This document shows positions 16,603-26,385 of a stretch of 64,000 nucleotides of DNA, piece by piece. Each line of letters begins with the position of its first letter. Position 1 is the stretch's first letter. The notes under the pieces are model-generated. The model ran no database searches and was not told the DNA's origin. It was given only the letters and a program-made list of their open reading frames with translations. The DNA is from DATMBF01 sp035559595 (GTDB taxonomy: Bacteria; Bacteroidota; Ignavibacteria; UBA10030): positions 1 through 64,000 of the forward strand of contig DATMBF010000005.1 of assembly GCA_035559595.1 (NCBI GenBank), written 5' to 3'. A program made the translations under genes and the position numbers.

Positions 16603-18449
16603 TGGAATCGAAGATTCACATTCTTCAACCTGAGCTCGCTAACCGAATTGCGGCGGGAGAAGTGGTTCAACGTACGGCTTCGGCAGTAAAGGAGCTGCTG
16701 GAAAACTCACTCGATGCAAAAGCGCGCAACATCACCGTCATTGTCAAGGCTGCGGGGATGGAGATCATTCAAGTTGCCGATGACGGGGAGGGAATGTCCG
16801 AGGAGGATGCGCTGATGGCATTTCAACGGCATGCGACGAGCAAGATCACACGACCCGAGGATCTTGAGGAGATCCGAACGCTTGGATTTCGGGGAGAGGC
16901 GCTTGCGTCGATTGCTGCCGTAGCACAAGTGGAACTTAAAACACGAACGAAGGAAGAAGATGTGGGGACGCTTGTGCGGATCGATGGGAACGAAGTCAAA
17001 GAACAGGCGAAGACCTCAGCTCCGGTTGGAACATCAATTGTCGTGAGAAATCTCTTCTTTAACACTCCTGCCCGGAGGAATTTTCTCAAATCCCGTCAGA
17101 CGGAGCTGAAGAATATTACGGATGCTGTAACAAGGATTGCTCTTGCGTACCCTGAGGTCGGTTTTCAGTATATCAGCGATGATGAGGAGCTCTTCAATCT
17201 TAAACCGGCGACGTCTGCGGCTCGACTGCGCGATCTCTTTGGAGAGAAGCAAGCCAACGGAGTCATCACCGTTCGAGAGCACAATGAGGTTCTGAGTCTC
17301 GAGGGGTTTGTCGGCCGGCCCGATTTTGCCCGCAAGCAGCGCGTGGAACAGTACCTCTTCCTTAATCGCCGCAGCATTGTCAACCGGGCCATTCAACACG
17401 CTGTCTTTCAGGCGTATGAACACTTGCTTGAGCACGGAACGTATCCGTTCTATGTTCTCAATCTGACGATCGATCCCCGGTGTGTGGATGTGAATGTCCA
17501 TCCGTCGAAGCTTGAAGTGAAATTCGAGAATGAATCACAGGTCTATCGGTTTGTGTACTCTGCGGTGAAGCGAACACTGGCGGCAAACGATCTTCTCCCT
17601 TCCATGTCCCTGGAGGTTGCGGCGGCAAGTCCTGAAACGGCTCGTCTTCGCTTTGGAGGCGGAGGAATGGCTGAGGTCACGCGACCTCATGTCCCTCCGG
17701 GCGGATTTCATGCCCCTTCACCCAACGACCAAATCGAAATGGAGCGGGTCTTCAGAAGAATCGAGAGTCAATTGGATGAAGGACTTGCCGTTCCAAGCTC
17801 GTTTACCAAAGAGCTCCCAAGGGAAAAGATCGTCCAGCACCAGCCGACTCGCCCTGAGCCGCGTCGCGAGTCCGAGGCTGAAGCCCGCGCGATTTGGCAG
17901 ATTCATAACAAGTACATTCTATCTCAGATCCGGACGGGGCTTCTGATCGTCGACCAGCACGTTGCTCATGAGCGGATTCTCTACGAAAAGGTTCTGTCCA
18001 ATTTCGAGAATAGCCTCCCCTCGTCCCAACAGCTGCTGTTTCCCCAAACCCTTGAGCTTTCGCCGGGAGATTATCAGCTTGTCGGAAACCTTTTGGAGGA
18101 CTTGAAAAAGCTCGGTTTTGACATTAAACTGTTTGGTAAGAATACCGTAGTTATCGAGGGAATCCCGGGAGATGTGCGTGTGGGAAATGAGTCAAAGATC
18201 CTCCAGGACCTTCTTGACGAGTACAAACACAATGAACATGACGCAAAGCTTGAAGTACGGGAGAACCTTGCAAAGTCGTTTGCCTGCAAAGCGGCAATCA
18301 AAGCGGGAGATAAGCTTAATACGAGCGAAATGATTTCACTAATAGACCAGTTGTTTGCAACGTCAATGCCGTATGTATGTCCGCACGGTAGGCCGGTTGT
18401 GGTGAAGATTCCGATTGAGGAGTTGGACCGGCGATTTGGAAGAACGTAA
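16602..18449 (+). CDS. mutL: DNA mismatch repair protein MutL (endonuclease type)
   Basis: A 615-residue mismatch repair factor. The GHKL ATPase domain has NRIAAGEVVQRTASAVKELL, the DDGEGM motif and TLGFRGEALASIAAVA. The C-terminal dimerisation domain keeps the endonuclease motifs: DQHVAHERILYE (the usual DQHAxxE with Ala replaced by Val), the SFACKAAIKAGD segment and CPHGRP near the end. It is therefore the nicking type of MutL used by bacteria without MutH. An upstream in-frame ATG (16539) lies inside the preceding gene, so 16602 was chosen. mutS is not in the window. Confidence 0.96.
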   Translation: MESKIHILQPELANRIAAGEVVQRTASAVKELLENSLDAKARNITVIVKAAGMEIIQVADDGEGMSEEDALMAFQRHATSKITRPEDLEEIRTLGFRGEALASIAAVAQVELKTRTKEEDVGTLVRIDGNEVKEQAKTSAPVGTSIVVRNLFFNTPARRNFLKSRQTELKNITDAVTRIALAYPEVGFQYISDDEELFNLKPATSAARLRDLFGEKQANGVITVREHNEVLSLEGFVGRPDFARKQRVEQYLFLNRRSIVNRAIQHAVFQAYEHLLEHGTYPFYVLNLTIDPRCVDVNVHPSKLEVKFENESQVYRFVYSAVKRTLAANDLLPSMSLEVAAASPETARLRFGGGGMAEVTRPHVPPGGFHAPSPNDQIEMERVFRRIESQLDEGLAVPSSFTKELPREKIVQHQPTRPEPRRESEAEARAIWQIHNKYILSQIRTGLLIVDQHVAHERILYEKVLSNFENSLPSSQQLLFPQTLELSPGDYQLVGNLLEDLKKLGFDIKLFGKNTVVIEGIPGDVRVGNESKILQDLLDEYKHNEHDAKLEVRENLAKSFACKAAIKAGDKLNTSEMISLIDQLFATSMPYVCPHGRPVVVKIPIEELDRRFGRT

Positions 18450-18469
18450 TTCCAACGGAAAGGGAGATC

Positions 18470-20134
18470 ATGTCGAACAATCTCGATGCAATCCGCAAAC
18501 AGCAGCAGAAATGGGAGGAGAACGTTCGCCGGACCGGAAGGGCGCGCAACGTGAAATTCACGACGGTGAGCGGCGAACCGATTGAGATGCTCTACACACC
18601 GCTGGATGTGGAGAAGACGAACTTCTTAAGTGACATCGGCTATCCCGGCGAGTATCCGTACACCCGAGGAGTCCACGCCACGGGATATCGCGGCAAGCTT
18701 TGGACGATGCGACAATTCGCCGGCTTCGGGACACCGGAGGACACGAACAGACGTTATCACTATCTCCTCGAGCACGGTCAACACGGCCTCTCGGTTGCCT
18801 TTGACTTGCCTACGCTCATGGGTCGCGATGCCGATGATCCGCTTTCGGAGGGTGAAGTGGGCATTTGCGGCGTATCCGTAAGCTCGCTTGCGGATATGGA
18901 AGTGCTCTTCAAAGGGATCAACCTTGGAGAAATCTCGACTTCAATGACGATCAATGCTCCCGCGGCGATGGTGATGACGTTCTATCTTGCCGTTGCGGAA
19001 AAACAGGGAGTGGACTTCAAGAAACTCCGTGGAACGATCCAAGCGGATATTCTGAAGGAATACATCGCGCAAAAGGAGTGGATCTATCCCCCGGATCCCT
19101 CGATGAAGCTGATCATCGACATGTTTGAATATATGACGAAGGAAGTTCCGCAGTGGAATCCCATTTCTGTCAGTGGTTACCATATCCGTGAAGCAGGATC
19201 GACGGCGATCCAAGAGCTTGCATTTACGCTTGCCGATGGATTTGCGTATGTCGAAGCCGGTATTGCCCGTGGGTTGAATGTCGATGACTTTGCGCCGCGG
19301 ATCTCGTTCTTCTTCAACTCCCATATCGACTTTTTCGAGGAGATTGCGAAGTTCCGTGCGGCCCGCCGCATCTGGGCGAAGCGCATGCGGAATAAATATG
19401 GTGCCAAGAATCCGCGTTCGTGGATGCTTCGCTTTCACACGCAGACTGCAGGTTGCTCTCTAACCGCGCAGCAGCCGGAGAACAACATTGTCCGGACGGC
19501 TTATGAGGCACTGGCCGGAGTGTTGGGTGGAACGCAGTCTCTCCATACGAATTCTATGGACGAGACACTTGCGCTTCCATCGGAAAAGGCCGTGAAGATC
19601 GCGCTTCGCACCCAACAAATTCTCGCTTACGAAACAGGTGTAGCGAATACGATTGACCCTCTTGCAGGAAGTTACTTTGTTGAGGCGCTTACGAACAGAA
19701 TGGAGGAGGGGGCGGAGCAATATTTTGAGAAGATTGATGCACTGGGCGGAGTGATTCCGGCAATCGAAGCAGGATTTTTCCAGCGAGAAATCGCTGAAGC
19801 CGCATATCGCTACCAGCGGGAACTGGATGCGAAAGAGAAGATTATCGTCGGTGTGAACGAGTATGTTGAAGAGAACGAGCAGTTGGAGATTCCGATTCTG
19901 GTGATCTCTCCTGAAGTCGAGATCAAGCAGCGACAGCGATTGGCCGAGCTGCGCCAGAGCAGGGATAACGGACTGGTGGAAAAGCGTCTCTCCGAACTGC
20001 GCCAAGCCGCAGCCGATGACAAGAACCTCATGCCGTACCTTCTGGCTTGCACGAGAGCATACGTGACCCTTGGCGAGATGTGTAATGCCCTTGCAGAAGT
20101 CTACGGAGTGTATGAAGAACCCGCAGTCTTCTAA
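18470..20134 (+). CDS. icmA: B12-dependent acyl-CoA mutase large subunit, isobutyryl-CoA mutase-like
   Basis: A 554-residue TIM-barrel subunit of the methylmalonyl-CoA mutase superfamily, lacking the B12-binding domain. It begins with the usual linker and TPLDV substrate-channel region, then TRGVHATGY and the RQFAGFGT block. Two specificity positions differ from methylmalonyl-CoA mutase: the Tyr of RQYAGF is Phe83, and the Arg in the DILKEF-x3-R block is Gln201. Phe and Gln are the residues of isobutyryl-CoA mutase (Phe80/Gln198 in the Streptomyces enzyme). A likely reaction is therefore isobutyryl-CoA to n-butyryl-CoA, or a related branched acyl-CoA. The partner B12 subunit is at 27582-28001. 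No MeaB-type chaperone is visible. Confidence 0.85.
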   Translation: MSNNLDAIRKQQQKWEENVRRTGRARNVKFTTVSGEPIEMLYTPLDVEKTNFLSDIGYPGEYPYTRGVHATGYRGKLWTMRQFAGFGTPEDTNRRYHYLLEHGQHGLSVAFDLPTLMGRDADDPLSEGEVGICGVSVSSLADMEVLFKGINLGEISTSMTINAPAAMVMTFYLAVAEKQGVDFKKLRGTIQADILKEYIAQKEWIYPPDPSMKLIIDMFEYMTKEVPQWNPISVSGYHIREAGSTAIQELAFTLADGFAYVEAGIARGLNVDDFAPRISFFFNSHIDFFEEIAKFRAARRIWAKRMRNKYGAKNPRSWMLRFHTQTAGCSLTAQQPENNIVRTAYEALAGVLGGTQSLHTNSMDETLALPSEKAVKIALRTQQILAYETGVANTIDPLAGSYFVEALTNRMEEGAEQYFEKIDALGGVIPAIEAGFFQREIAEAAYRYQRELDAKEKIIVGVNEYVEENEQLEIPILVISPEVEIKQRQRLAELRQSRDNGLVEKRLSELRQAAADDKNLMPYLLACTRAYVTLGEMCNALAEVYGVYEEPAVF

Positions 20135-20161
20135 GTGGACAGAGAGAAGGATCTGCTTCAC

Positions 20162-21064
20162 ATGACGAGCGCGCAAAGTGCTTTACGCCTTCTCCGTCCG
20201 CAACAGTGGATCAAGAACCTTTTTCTCTTTGCTCCGCTCATCTTCTCCAAACATCTCTTCGAAGAGGGTTACTTCCTGCTGGAACTCCAGGCGTTTGCGG
20301 TCTTCTGCCTTTTCTCCAGCACGGTGTACGTGCTGAACGACATCGCAGATAGGGAGGCAGACAAGCTTCATCCGGTCAAACGCGCTCGACCCATTGCGGC
20401 GGGCACTATCTCCATCCCCAATGCCCTTGGAGTAGCCGCCGCGACGTGTGCCGCTGGAATTGTTCTCGCCGTGCCTCTTGACCCACGCTTTCAAGCAACC
20501 GCCGGCCTATACGTAGTTTTGAATCTTGCGTATTCCTTCCGGCTCAAACAAGTCATGCTTGTGGAGGTCTTTGTCATTGCAGCAGGATTCATGCTGCGTG
20601 TTCTCGCCGGAGCATTTGTACTGAATGTCGTGGTGTCAGACTGGCTTGTGCTGTGCACCCTGTTTGTTTCGCTCTTCCTTGCTCTTTCAAAGCGGCGAGG
20701 GGAGATTCTCCTCGTTCATACCTCGACTGGCGAATCGGGGAGAGCGGTGCTGAAGGAATATGACGTTGCCTTCATCGACCAGATGTTAACGATTACTGCT
20801 GCAGGAATGGCGATCTCGTACGCACTGTATACTGTCGCGGAACGCACCGTGAGGATTTTCCAGACGGAGAATCTGATCTTCACGACCGTGTTTGTCCTGT
20901 TCGGGATTTTTCGGTATCTTTTTCTCGTGCGACGGAACAAAACGGAGGATAACCCCACACTTCTCCTTGTACGGGATGTCCCAATGCTGGTCAATATCGG
21001 CCTCTGGTTTGCGACCTGCGTCGTGATTATCTATTACAATGAGGTGAAGACTTGGCTATCATGA
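20162..21064 (+). CDS. UbiA-family prenyltransferase (decaprenyl-phosphate phosphoribosyltransferase-like)
   Basis: A 300-residue polytopic membrane enzyme. It opens with LLRPQQWIKNLFLFAPLIFS, the form seen in decaprenylphosphoryl-5-phosphoribose synthases, and has the first Asp-rich motif NDIADREAD followed by HPVKRARPIAAG. About eight to nine hydrophobic helices follow. These enzymes transfer phosphoribose to polyprenyl phosphate. Downstream epimerisation genes are not present here, so the exact acceptor is unsure. A GTG at 20135 is possible, but the ATG at 20162 fits the family start better. The stop overlaps the DUF362 gene by four bases. Confidence 0.75.
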   Translation: MTSAQSALRLLRPQQWIKNLFLFAPLIFSKHLFEEGYFLLELQAFAVFCLFSSTVYVLNDIADREADKLHPVKRARPIAAGTISIPNALGVAAATCAAGIVLAVPLDPRFQATAGLYVVLNLAYSFRLKQVMLVEVFVIAAGFMLRVLAGAFVLNVVVSDWLVLCTLFVSLFLALSKRRGEILLVHTSTGESGRAVLKEYDVAFIDQMLTITAAGMAISYALYTVAERTVRIFQTENLIFTTVFVLFGIFRYLFLVRRNKTEDNPTLLLVRDVPMLVNIGLWFATCVVIIYYNEVKTWLS

Positions 21065-22209
21065 AATTCCCTGAACCTCAATCCCCAACTCGAATCACCG
21101 GTCTTACAGCTCCCCAACCCCTCGTTGCCGTTCGCTATACAACCCCTGCGACCGTCCTCGATGATATCCAATCGGTCATGGAACAAGCCGGCGTTCAAAC
21201 GGCACTCGATAAAAAGTCAGCGACAATCCTTAAGGACAACATTTCCTGGCATTTTCCGTTTCCAGGTGCCAACACTACTCCCTGGCAACTGGAGGGAGCG
21301 ATTCTCGGTTTGAAGAAGCACGGATTTGGAGAACTTGTTTGCGTTCAGAATAAAACTGTGGTAACGGACGCGTTCAAGGGGGAAGATCTCAACAAGTACG
21401 TTCCTGTGTTCCGGAAGTATGGAATCCCCGTTCGATTCAATTTCAAAGAGGAGGACATGAAGTGGATTCCGTACGCACCGAAAACGCCCCTGCTTGTGCT
21501 GGATCAGATTTATCCCGAAGGAATTCACCTTCCCGACTTCTTCTTTGGCAAGAATATCGTCCATCTCCCCACGGTTAAGTGTCATATCTACACCACGACG
21601 ACGGGTGCGATGAAGAACGCCTTTGGCGGACTCTTAAACACCCATCGCCACTACACGCATTCGTGGATCCACGAGACACTGGTGGATCTGCTGGCGATTC
21701 AAAAAGAGATTCACTCTGGGATCTTCGCGGTTATGGATGGAACAACGGCAGGAAATGGCCCCGGTCCTCGAACGATGTATCCCGAAGAGAAAAACATCAT
21801 CCTTGCCAGCGCGGATCAGGTTGCGATCGACGCCGTCGCGGCAAAGCTGATGGGATTTGATCCGATGAGCATCAAATACATCAACTACGCCCATCAACGG
21901 GGATTGGGATGTGGGGATGTTCGGGAAATCAAAGTTGTGGGGGAAGATATTGGCAGAGTGAACTGGAACTTCACGGTTGGTGACAATGGAGCAAGTGTGG
22001 TTGGTGACCTCCTCTGGTTCAGTCCACTCAAGCGCCTGCAGCACATCTTCTTCAGAACCCCTCTTGTGAACTTCTTTATCTTCGGCTCTGAATTCTACCA
22101 CGACTACTACCGCTGGCCCCTAAAGGATCGTCGTGTCTTCAGCAAGTGGCTCAGGCGCTCGCAGTGGGGTCATCTCTTCTCTTCATACGATAGCCTGAAG
22201 TCTGCCTGA
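21061..22209 (+). CDS. DUF362 domain protein
   Basis: A 382-residue soluble protein of the DUF362 family, which is often linked to Fe-S or unusual redox chemistry but has no settled function. Family features include the ILKDNISWHFPFPGANTTPW segment, VHLPTVKCHIYTTTTGAMKNAFGG, and the AVMDGTTAGNGPGPR block followed by ASADQVAIDAVAAKLMG. No ferredoxin-type CxxCxxC cluster is present. The start ATG overlaps the UbiA gene stop (ATGA) with GAGGTGA upstream. The tight coupling suggests the two act in one pathway. Confidence 0.75.
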   Translation: MKFPEPQSPTRITGLTAPQPLVAVRYTTPATVLDDIQSVMEQAGVQTALDKKSATILKDNISWHFPFPGANTTPWQLEGAILGLKKHGFGELVCVQNKTVVTDAFKGEDLNKYVPVFRKYGIPVRFNFKEEDMKWIPYAPKTPLLVLDQIYPEGIHLPDFFFGKNIVHLPTVKCHIYTTTTGAMKNAFGGLLNTHRHYTHSWIHETLVDLLAIQKEIHSGIFAVMDGTTAGNGPGPRTMYPEEKNIILASADQVAIDAVAAKLMGFDPMSIKYINYAHQRGLGCGDVREIKVVGEDIGRVNWNFTVGDNGASVVGDLLWFSPLKRLQHIFFRTPLVNFFIFGSEFYHDYYRWPLKDRRVFSKWLRRSQWGHLFSSYDSLKSA

Positions 22210-22286
22210 TTCTCAATGCTCTTGGAAATGCCATTCATCAAGGCTACCTTCCCGAGCATCCAGAGGCCATCCGCGAGCATCTGCGC

Positions 22287-23132
22287 ATGAACGTCCAGAC
22301 TCGGGCCGAACTGGCGCTTCTTTCCATTACGGTTATCTGGGGAAGCACGTTCACGATTACGAAGGTTCTTCTTGAGGGGATTGAACCTTTTCTGTACGTC
22401 GCTCTTCGGTTTACACTTGCTAGTCTGCTTTTTGCGCTTGTCTTCCGCAAGAAATTGACGGTTTCTGAGGTGCTTTCATCCCGTCGGGGATGGATACTCG
22501 GACTTCTCCTCTTTCTCGGCTTTTCTCTTCAGACGCTTGGACTTCAGTTCACAACAGCCTCAAAGTCGGCATTTATCACCGGGCTTATGGTGATCATGAC
22601 GCCGATTCTCCAGGTGATCATCGAACGAAGACCGCCCAAGCTGGGCAACGTCATCGGTATCGTGCTGGTGACAATCGGCTTGTATCTGCTGACATCGCCG
22701 GAGGGATCGGAGTTCAATATCGGTGATTTGCTCACCCTCGGATGTGCGATTTCGTTCGCTCTGTACATCGTTTATCTCGACATCTTCAGCAAAGGTGTCA
22801 GGCCAGAGGGAATTACGCTCACCCAGTTTCTCTTTTGCGGAGTTGTAGGTTCGATAACAGCACTGGCGATCGAGCCGCTAAACCTGCAGCTCACAGACGG
22901 TATTGTTCTTGCTATTCTTTATCTAACAATCTTTGCCACGATCGTTGCCATCTATGTCCAGACGAGATTTCAAAAGCATACGACGCCGACGAGAGCTGCG
23001 GTTATCTTCGCTGCAGAGCCGGTCTTTGCGGCAATTATCGCGTACTTTGCCTTGAACGAAGTGATCGGTACGGTGGGATTGCTCGGTGGGGGATTGATTG
23101 TGGCTGGGGTGCTGGTGTCAGAGCTGTCTTGA
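22287..23132 (+). CDS. EamA/DMT-superfamily transporter
   Basis: A 281-residue membrane protein with ten hydrophobic helices arranged as two EamA repeats. The N-terminal repeat has the typical VIWGSTFTITKVLLEG start, and the second ends with FAAEPVFAAIIAYFALNE. Members export amino acids or other small metabolites; the substrate cannot be told from sequence. It is the last gene of the plus-strand run and is convergent with tldE. Confidence 0.85.
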   Translation: MNVQTRAELALLSITVIWGSTFTITKVLLEGIEPFLYVALRFTLASLLFALVFRKKLTVSEVLSSRRGWILGLLLFLGFSLQTLGLQFTTASKSAFITGLMVIMTPILQVIIERRPPKLGNVIGIVLVTIGLYLLTSPEGSEFNIGDLLTLGCAISFALYIVYLDIFSKGVRPEGITLTQFLFCGVVGSITALAIEPLNLQLTDGIVLAILYLTIFATIVAIYVQTRFQKHTTPTRAAVIFAAEPVFAAIIAYFALNEVIGTVGLLGGGLIVAGVLVSELS

Positions 23133-23161
23133 GGGTGGTGGAGACCGAGCAAGTTGGTAAT

Positions 23162-23186
23162 CGGGCATTCCCACAGCCCGCAGATT
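23162..23186 (+). terminator. Terminator-like hairpin after the EamA gene
   Basis: CGGGC (23162-23166) pairs with GCCCG (23176-23180) around a nine-base loop and is followed by a short T-rich stretch. A second inverted repeat, TAGACTGA/TCAGTCTA (23202-23209 and 23238-23245), lies between the convergent genes and could serve the opposite strand. Confidence 0.4.
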
Positions 23187-23273
23187 TTCCCATGGGATTC
23201 ATAGACTGACGTTTGCGCCCACCATGCCCAATGGAATTCAGTCTAGTAGGCTTTTGTCACAGCGTCCACGAAT

Positions 23274-24605
23274 CTACACCGCTTCGGACAGACTGGTGAA
23301 GTTGAATTCCTTAATCCTGAGCGCCGGAACCATGATAGACCCCGATTGTGACTCGCGGGGCGGAACTCTCATCGATCTGGACATTGCGTCGATGTTCTTC
23401 AGGACATTGACAGGGCTGTCATTCCAGCGAAAGTTCATCACCGGGTAGGCGATCTTTCCGTTCTCTATCCAGAAAACCCCATCTCTCGTCAATCCTGTGA
23501 GCAGCAATGTCCGTGGATCTACAGATCGGATGTACCAGATGCTTGTTACAAGCACACCTTCTTTGGTTGACTTGATCAGGTCGTCGAGTGAACCGGTGCC
23601 GCCTTTCATGATGATATTCGAGGGGAAGGGAACGGGCTCCTTGCGTTGTTTCTCCGCCCAGAAACGGGAATAGACGAGATTCTGGAGGACACCATCGGTA
23701 ATCCACTCGACTCGCTTTTGAGGCAGTCCGCCGGCACCCCAGGGTGAGCCTGGCACCTGCGGATCGTTGGGGTCGGAGTAGATGGTGACGTTTTCGGGAA
23801 AGATCTTCTCGCCAATGAGGTTTCCTCCGCCCTTCTTTGAGAAAAAGCTTCTCCCTTCATCCGCACTTCGGGCGTCCATTGAAAATCCCAAGCCCTGAAT
23901 CATGTCCGCCACGCACGATGGTTCGAGGATTGTGACATATTTCCCCGGCTTCAACTCACGAGGCTTAGCGGAGAGCACAGCTTTGTCGATGGCGATCTTT
24001 GAGAGCTCTTTGAAGTTCAGATCGCTGCCACGGTGCGAAGCACGCGTGACCCATCCCGAGCCGTCTCCCTCAGGCGTTCGTACCGTCTCGGAGAAAAAGA
24101 CGTTTGTTGCCCGGTGATATCCGAACAATCCTTTCGAGTTACCAAGAGCCGTGAAGCCCGCATTCGTACGGATGAATCCCGCTGCAACGAGGTTCTTCGC
24201 TTTGGCTTGCTTGATGCATTCTGCCGCTCCATTGGCCAGAATTTCTGTTGCGCCGCGGGCAGTCCTTTCGTCATACCCCTTGATGCTCGGATACTTTTGG
24301 GGGCCGAGTGCGGGCATGTGCTCGGGGTCTTCAGGGGCCAGCCGCGCCAGCTCCTCGGAGCGCTGTACGGTCGACCTCAACGAAGCGTCGTCAAGTTGAT
24401 TAACCGTGGCTACGCCGCTCCTCTTCCCAAACGTGGTGCGGATCGAGACGACATCGTTGCTCGATAGCCCGCTCGTTGAGGGCGTGTTTCTTGCAAACCG
24501 GAGATGCTGCTGTGTACCGCCGCTCATGGTAACTTCGACTTCGTCGGCTTTGGAGGATGACAAAATCTTTTCGATAACTGTTCTTGCTTCTTTTTCCGTC
24601 AGCAT
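23274..24605 (-). CDS. tldE: TldE/PmbA-family metalloprotease partner
   Basis: A 443-residue TldE (PmbA) homolog. It has the TldD/E fold with the KYVTILEPSCVADMIQGLGF segment and the GG-L-P-KRVEWI, FYSRFW-like and C-terminal RDGVFWIENGKI blocks, but no HExxxH motif, as expected for the non-catalytic partner. TldD/TldE heterodimers are zinc proteases that degrade small unfolded peptides and process modified peptides such as microcin B17. No signal peptide is seen. It lies about 220 bases downstream of tldD on the same strand. Confidence 0.9.
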   Translation of the reverse strand: MLTEKEARTVIEKILSSSKADEVEVTMSGGTQQHLRFARNTPSTSGLSSNDVVSIRTTFGKRSGVATVNQLDDASLRSTVQRSEELARLAPEDPEHMPALGPQKYPSIKGYDERTARGATEILANGAAECIKQAKAKNLVAAGFIRTNAGFTALGNSKGLFGYHRATNVFFSETVRTPEGDGSGWVTRASHRGSDLNFKELSKIAIDKAVLSAKPRELKPGKYVTILEPSCVADMIQGLGFSMDARSADEGRSFFSKKGGGNLIGEKIFPENVTIYSDPNDPQVPGSPWGAGGLPQKRVEWITDGVLQNLVYSRFWAEKQRKEPVPFPSNIIMKGGTGSLDDLIKSTKEGVLVTSIWYIRSVDPRTLLLTGLTRDGVFWIENGKIAYPVMNFRWNDSPVNVLKNIDAMSRSMRVPPRESQSGSIMVPALRIKEFNFTSLSEAV

Positions 24606-24822
24606 AAAGGCTCCTTATCGTTGACCCAAGATTGCCCAAAGAAAACATTCGGTCTTCGTTGTCTCGTTCATGCAATGTTTAATACCTGTTGCCTGGCCAT
24701 CCTTGACAGCACCATCGGGCAAGCGCCATAAGCCCTTTCTCTATTCGCCCGACATTATCCACCGAGTCGCCAACCTGAAGGGTAATATCGTTGTTTGAAA
24801 CCGTCACCCGACAATCTTCATT

Positions 24823-26385
24823 TCATCCGGCTCGACTCGTATTCAGGATGTTAATCTTCCGGAATCTTGCAGGACAACAGCCGTGACTCACCGCGTTGGA
24901 TTGACCCGGTTCTCCCTTGCCATCATTGAAGGACCCGCCGAGATAATACTCTTCTTCGCTACAGATCGCATCGCAAGAGTTCCAGAAGTCCGGTGTGCGC
25001 GCTTGATAGGCCACATCCCGAAGCATTCCGGTGATCTTGCCGTTTTTGATCTCATAGTAAGTCTGGCCGCCAAACTGAAAGTTGTAGCGTTGATGGTCAA
25101 TGCTGTAACTCCCCCTCCCTTTGATAAGGATTGCATCCTCGGTATCGGAAATGAGTTGGTTCAATGAGAGCGTTCTTGTTCCTGGCTTCAACGAAACATT
25201 GGGCATACGCTGAAAAGGGACATCGGCCCAGCTTTGCGCGTACGAGCAACCGTGGGATTCACTCTTCCCGATGAGGTGAGCTTGTTCGCGGGTTGTCTGA
25301 TAGTCAACAAAGATACCATCTTTCACCAGGTACCACTCCTTCGTGGGTACGCCGTCGTCATCGAAGCCGCACGTTGCAAGACCGTTCTGTTGAGTCTTGT
25401 CGGCGATGAAGCTCACGATGTCACTTCCGAACTTAAACTTCCCTAACTTGTCGGTTGTCAGGAAACTGGTTCCGGCGTAGTTGGCTTCCATGCCGAGGGC
25501 ACGGTCGAGCTCGGTCGGGTGACCGACGGACTCGTGAATTGTCAGCCAGAGATTGGATGGGTGGAGGATAAGGTCCCGCGGTCCCGGCTCGACCGATTTG
25601 GCTGAATGCTTCTCGGCTGCATCTTCGCCTGCTTGCCGCACATCTTCCAACCAGGGGTACTCTTCGAGATACTCGTAACCCATTCCCTGTGGCTCCGAGT
25701 AAGAATTCCGGCTTTCAAAGCTTCCCTTTTCGCGATTGACGGATGTGACGGTGAACGACGGATTACAGCGATGGAGATCCTGTTCGATGTAACTTCCATC
25801 AGTTGAAGCAAAATACTTGTGCTCGTTCACGAACGCCACTCCGGATGTGCAGAACGAGACACCTTTTACCTTCAGCGCTTCCTCGTTGATCCGGAGGAAG
25901 AATTCAGTTTTCTCTGTAATGGGTACGTCAAAAGGATTCTTTCTTATGGGAGTTGACCATGTGGCAACAACCGGTTTGACGGGAGCAAGTTTGATCGGCT
26001 GTGTCTGAAGCTTTGCGTTTGCTTTGGCGATCTTCACTGCCAGCCTAGTGACACGGGCAATTTCGTTCTTGTTGACAAGTCTGCTTGCCGCAAATCCCCA
26101 CGTTCCGTTGACAATGACGCGAACTCCGAAACCGTGGCTTTCCGAATTCGAGACATTCGTAACTCGTCGCTCCCTCGTAAAGATCGATTGCGTGCGATAG
26201 CGGGCAATCCGGATGTCGGCATAGGTAGCGCCAAGGGACTTTGCCGTGTCAAGGGCGACATCGGCAAGGAGGGGGAAATCGATATCGGAAAACCGCAGGT
26301 AAGAGATCTTGCGATAGGGAAGGGCTGGGATGAAAAGAAGGGAGCTTGATGCTGCTGTGGATTTCAAAAAATCGCGGCGTCTCAT
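24823..26385 (-). CDS. tldD: TldD-family zinc metalloprotease with a Tat-type signal
   Basis: A 520-residue catalytic partner of TldE. The zinc site HESVGH is at residues 284-289 (HExxxH), with the third-ligand region SHGCCPARF near the C-terminus. Unlike the well-studied cytoplasmic TldD, the N-terminus is MRRRDFLKSTAASSSLLFIP, a twin-arginine-like leader with a short hydrophobic core. If it works, the folded metalloprotease would be exported or membrane-tethered while TldE has no signal of its own, so TldE could be co-exported or the pair may not assemble. A divergent small secreted protein gene lies upstream. Confidence 0.88.
   Translation of the reverse strand: MRRRDFLKSTAASSSLLFIPALPYRKISYLRFSDIDFPLLADVALDTAKSLGATYADIRIARYRTQSIFTRERRVTNVSNSESHGFGVRVIVNGTWGFAASRLVNKNEIARVTRLAVKIAKANAKLQTQPIKLAPVKPVVATWSTPIRKNPFDVPITEKTEFFLRINEEALKVKGVSFCTSGVAFVNEHKYFASTDGSYIEQDLHRCNPSFTVTSVNREKGSFESRNSYSEPQGMGYEYLEEYPWLEDVRQAGEDAAEKHSAKSVEPGPRDLILHPSNLWLTIHESVGHPTELDRALGMEANYAGTSFLTTDKLGKFKFGSDIVSFIADKTQQNGLATCGFDDDGVPTKEWYLVKDGIFVDYQTTREQAHLIGKSESHGCSYAQSWADVPFQRMPNVSLKPGTRTLSLNQLISDTEDAILIKGRGSYSIDHQRYNFQFGGQTYYEIKNGKITGMLRDVAYQARTPDFWNSCDAICSEEEYYLGGSFNDGKGEPGQSNAVSHGCCPARFRKINILNTSRAG

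Noticed and set aside
18470..20134. Annotation as methylmalonyl-CoA mutase
   Set aside because: The Tyr and Arg needed for the methylmalonyl carboxylate are Phe83 and Gln201, which point to an isobutyryl-CoA mutase-type enzyme.
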